Below are positions 62,068-64,000 of a stretch of DNA of 64,000 nt, one piece after another. Numbering within the stretch: position 1 is the first letter of the stretch; each line of letters opens with the position of its first letter. The DNA comes from Alphaproteobacteria bacterium (lineage in GTDB: Bacteria; Pseudomonadota; Alphaproteobacteria; Oceanibaculales; Oceanibaculaceae). The position numbers and the translations under genes were made by a program. The DNA lies in NCBI GenBank assembly GCA_018823745.1, contig JAHJHR010000017.1, positions 434,001-498,000 of the forward strand, written 5' to 3'. The notes below the pieces were generated by a model. That model was not told where the DNA came from, searched no databases, and worked only from the letters and a program-made list of their open reading frames with translations.

Positions 62068-63240
62068 ATGACCACACTGATCACAGATTCGCAGGTGCTG
62101 GCGGATTTCTGCCAGGCGCTTGCCAAAGCCGAGTATGTCACCGTCGATACCGAGTTCATGCGGGAGAAGACGTATTACCCGCAACTCTGTCTGGTGCAGC
62201 TAGCCGGCCCTGACGCCGCCGCCGCCATCGACCCGATGGCCCCCGGCATGGATCTGGCCCCGCTTTTCGCGCTGATGGCCGATCCGAAAGTCCTGAAGGT
62301 GTTCCACGCCGCCCGGCAGGACATCGAGATTTTCTATTTTCTCGGCAATGTCATCCCGGCACCGCTGTTCGACACGCAGGTCGCCGCCATGGTCTGCGGC
62401 TTCGGCGATTCGGTGGGCTATGAGACGCTGGCGGCCAAGCTGGCAAATGCCCGGATCGACAAGAGCTTCCGTTTCTCCGACTGGTCGAACCGCCCGCTTT
62501 CCGACCGGCAGCTCGACTATGCGCTGGACGATGTCACGCATCTGCGCGTCGCCTATGAGAAGCTGGCCGCCATGCTGGCGAAGAACGGCCGTGCCGAATG
62601 GCTGCACGAAGAAATGGCGGTGCTGACCTCCGCCTCGACCTATGACGCCGACCCGATGGACTCCTGGCGCCGGCTGAAGCCGCGCACCAACAGCACCAAA
62701 TTCCTGGCTGTGCTGCGCGAGATTGCCGCCTGGCGCGAGCTTGAAGCGCGCAAGCGCGATCTGCCGCGCAACCGCTTCCTGCGCGACGAAGCCCTGCTGG
62801 AGATTGCCGCGCGGGAACCAAAGACCGCCGACGAGCTGGGCAAGGTTCGCGCCCTCTCCAAGGGCTTCGCCGAAGGCCCGATCGGCAAGCAGCTGCTGGA
62901 CGCCATCGTCCGGGGTGCTGCCGTGCCGAAGGAAGACCGTCCGCAACTGCCCGAACGGGTCGATCTGCCGGCCGGGCGCGGCCCCATCGTCGATCTTCTG
63001 AAGGTGCTGCTGAAGCTGCGCTGCGAGGAAAACGACGTGGCCCAGAAGCTGGTCGCCAATACCAGCGACCTGGAAGCCATTGCCGCCGACGACAAGGCCG
63101 ATGTCGGCCCGCTGCATGGCTGGCGCTACGAGATGTTCGGCAAGGATGCGCTGGCGCTGAAGCAGGGCCGCCTGGCACTGACCGCCGACGGCAATACGGT
63201 GCGGATCGTCCCGGTGCCGGCCGTGGCCGCCGCCCAGTAG
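62068..63240 (+). CDS. rnd: Ribonuclease D
   Basis: A 390-residue 3'-5' exoribonuclease for tRNA maturation. The DEDDy active site is visible: VDTEFMREKTYYP near residue 26, FHAARQDIEIF near 78 and LDYALDDVTHLR near 152. HRDC-like regions follow in the second half (FLRDEALLEIAARE, and LLKVLLKLRCEENDVAQKLVAN). The start is ATG 62068 with GAGACGGGT upstream; the extension to 62035 is not conserved. It lies 48 bases after the GGDEF gene and converges with ppx. Confidence 0.94.
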   Translation: MTTLITDSQVLADFCQALAKAEYVTVDTEFMREKTYYPQLCLVQLAGPDAAAAIDPMAPGMDLAPLFALMADPKVLKVFHAARQDIEIFYFLGNVIPAPLFDTQVAAMVCGFGDSVGYETLAAKLANARIDKSFRFSDWSNRPLSDRQLDYALDDVTHLRVAYEKLAAMLAKNGRAEWLHEEMAVLTSASTYDADPMDSWRRLKPRTNSTKFLAVLREIAAWRELEARKRDLPRNRFLRDEALLEIAAREPKTADELGKVRALSKGFAEGPIGKQLLDAIVRGAAVPKEDRPQLPERVDLPAGRGPIVDLLKVLLKLRCEENDVAQKLVANTSDLEAIAADDKADVGPLHGWRYEMFGKDALALKQGRLALTADGNTVRIVPVPAVAAAQ

Positions 63241-63242
63241 TC

Positions 63243-64000
63243 TCAGCCGGCCGACACCTCGGCCGGCTGGCCGAGCACAGAACCCAGCGATTCGAGACGG
63301 CGCTGAACGACATCGCCCAGCAGCGCCTCATGGGTCTCGGTCACCGTGAAGAACAGCTTGCCGGCGATCACCCGTAACGGCGTCGCGGGCAGAATGCCCG
63401 GCGCGCCGCCGGTGAAGGTGTGGGCCAGCCGCAGCGCGACGCCCAGAATCAGCGCCTGCTGTACCAGATCCTTGTCGATCAGCTGCTTCGCGGTTTCCGC
63501 CGCCTTCAGATCGACATGCCCGACATAGCGCGCCATCAGCGCCAGCGCCACGAAGCAGCGGCCGGCATGGTCGAAACCGGGGATCGGCGCGCGCAGCACC
63601 TTCCAGAAGGCATTTTCGGCGCGGTAATCGGGATGTTCCGTCCAGGCCATATCCGACAGGATGCATGCCGCATGGCGCAGCCGCCGCTGCTGCGGCGCTT
63701 CCTCGGGAAACAGCGGCGTTGTCCAGTCCAGCAATTCCTCGCCATGCGGTAGGAAGCGTCCGGAGACATCGGCAATTTCATGCGCCGCCTCGATCAGCGG
63801 ATCGAGCGCCTGAATCTCCGGCGGCAATTGATCATAGAGACAGCCCTCGCGCAGCCCATAGGCGGAAAACACCACCACCGAGGGCGCGGACATGAGGATC
63901 AGCCGCTGCAGCACCAGAGAGGCCAGGGGGATGGTGTCCAGCCGACGCTTTGAAATGCCGCTGATCGATTTCAGCCCGGACTTGCCGATCCGCTGCAACC
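63243..64000 (-). CDS. ppx: Exopolyphosphatase (Ppx/GppA) C-terminal part, 5' end cut by window
   Basis: The last 252 or so codons of a Ppx/GppA family phosphatase. The frame is open to the window edge, so the ASKHA N-terminal domain lies outside. The visible part starts in the end of that domain (RRLDTIPLASLVL, VVVFSAYGLREGCLYDQLP). It continues with the C-terminal HD-like helical domain: LRHAACILSDMAWTEHPDYRAE near visible residue 107, and RCFVALALMARYVGH and LALRLAHTFTGG later. Ppx releases phosphate from polyphosphate; GppA acts on pppGpp. The usual neighbour ppk is not in view. Confidence 0.88.
   Translation of the reverse strand, partial: LQRIGKSGLKSISGISKRRLDTIPLASLVLQRLILMSAPSVVVFSAYGLREGCLYDQLPPEIQALDPLIEAAHEIADVSGRFLPHGEELLDWTTPLFPEEAPQQRRLRHAACILSDMAWTEHPDYRAENAFWKVLRAPIPGFDHAGRCFVALALMARYVGHVDLKAAETAKQLIDKDLVQQALILGVALRLAHTFTGGAPGILPATPLRVIAGKLFFTVTETHEALLGDVVQRRLESLGSVLGQPAEVSAG

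Overview
This window reads as the chromosome of a high-GC alphaproteobacterium, probably of the Rhodospirillales. The evidence is gene order typical of that group: infA-maf-rng-yacG beside tRNA-Phe, gatCAB divergent from ruvX, pyrB-pyrC'-plsY-dprA-topA-rnr in one run, and divK-pleD next to dinB. PleD/DivK signalling, EipB and TRAP transport point the same way. The genus is inference only.

Layout. 1-4.1 kb: the 3' part of a chromate transporter and a CoA-ester degradation operon (two acyl-CoA dehydrogenases plus an enoyl-CoA hydratase). 4.2-6.2 kb: two divergent transglutaminase-fold proteins. 6.2-8.4 kb: a Nif11-like small protein and a chemoreceptor. 8.5-13.1 kb: a catabolic operon of FCD-type regulator, amidohydrolase and TRAP transporter dctPQM, with a hairpin between dctP and dctQ. 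13.1-15 kb: a PAS-GGDEF protein and a TRIC-like channel. 15-19 kb: a lower-GC signalling block (response regulator, PAS-PAS histidine kinase, hybrid kinase).

19.1-31.3 kb is a mobile element of about 12.2 kb integrated at the 3' end of tRNA-Phe. It carries a P4-type integrase, a second tyrosine recombinase with AlpA and HTH/zinc-ribbon partners, and a tightly overlapping four-gene operon: Type III Res, a DUF2971 protein, Type III Mod and a GIY-YIG nuclease. This operon is the best candidate for an under-described defence system. The element has matching integrase arm-site pairs at both ends. Its left outer flank also resembles the integrase-side arm, which suggests tandem integration over a remnant of a related element. 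The predicted target recognition region of Mod is far poorer in GC than the rest of that gene.

31.3-64 kb is core genome. It holds tRNA-Phe, yacG, rng, maf, infA, gatCAB, ruvX, an AEC transporter, a CoA transferase and RidA, a DUF6445 protein and a second chemoreceptor. Then come pyrimidine, phospholipid and DNA/RNA metabolism genes, a C-terminal processing protease, rpmG, pleD-divK, a ROK kinase, dinB with an N-terminal zinc ribbon, eipB and a D-2-hydroxyacid dehydrogenase. The window ends with a diguanylate cyclase behind a sigma-54-like promoter, rnd, and the C-terminal part of ppx. The two edge genes (chrA, ppx) are cut by the window.
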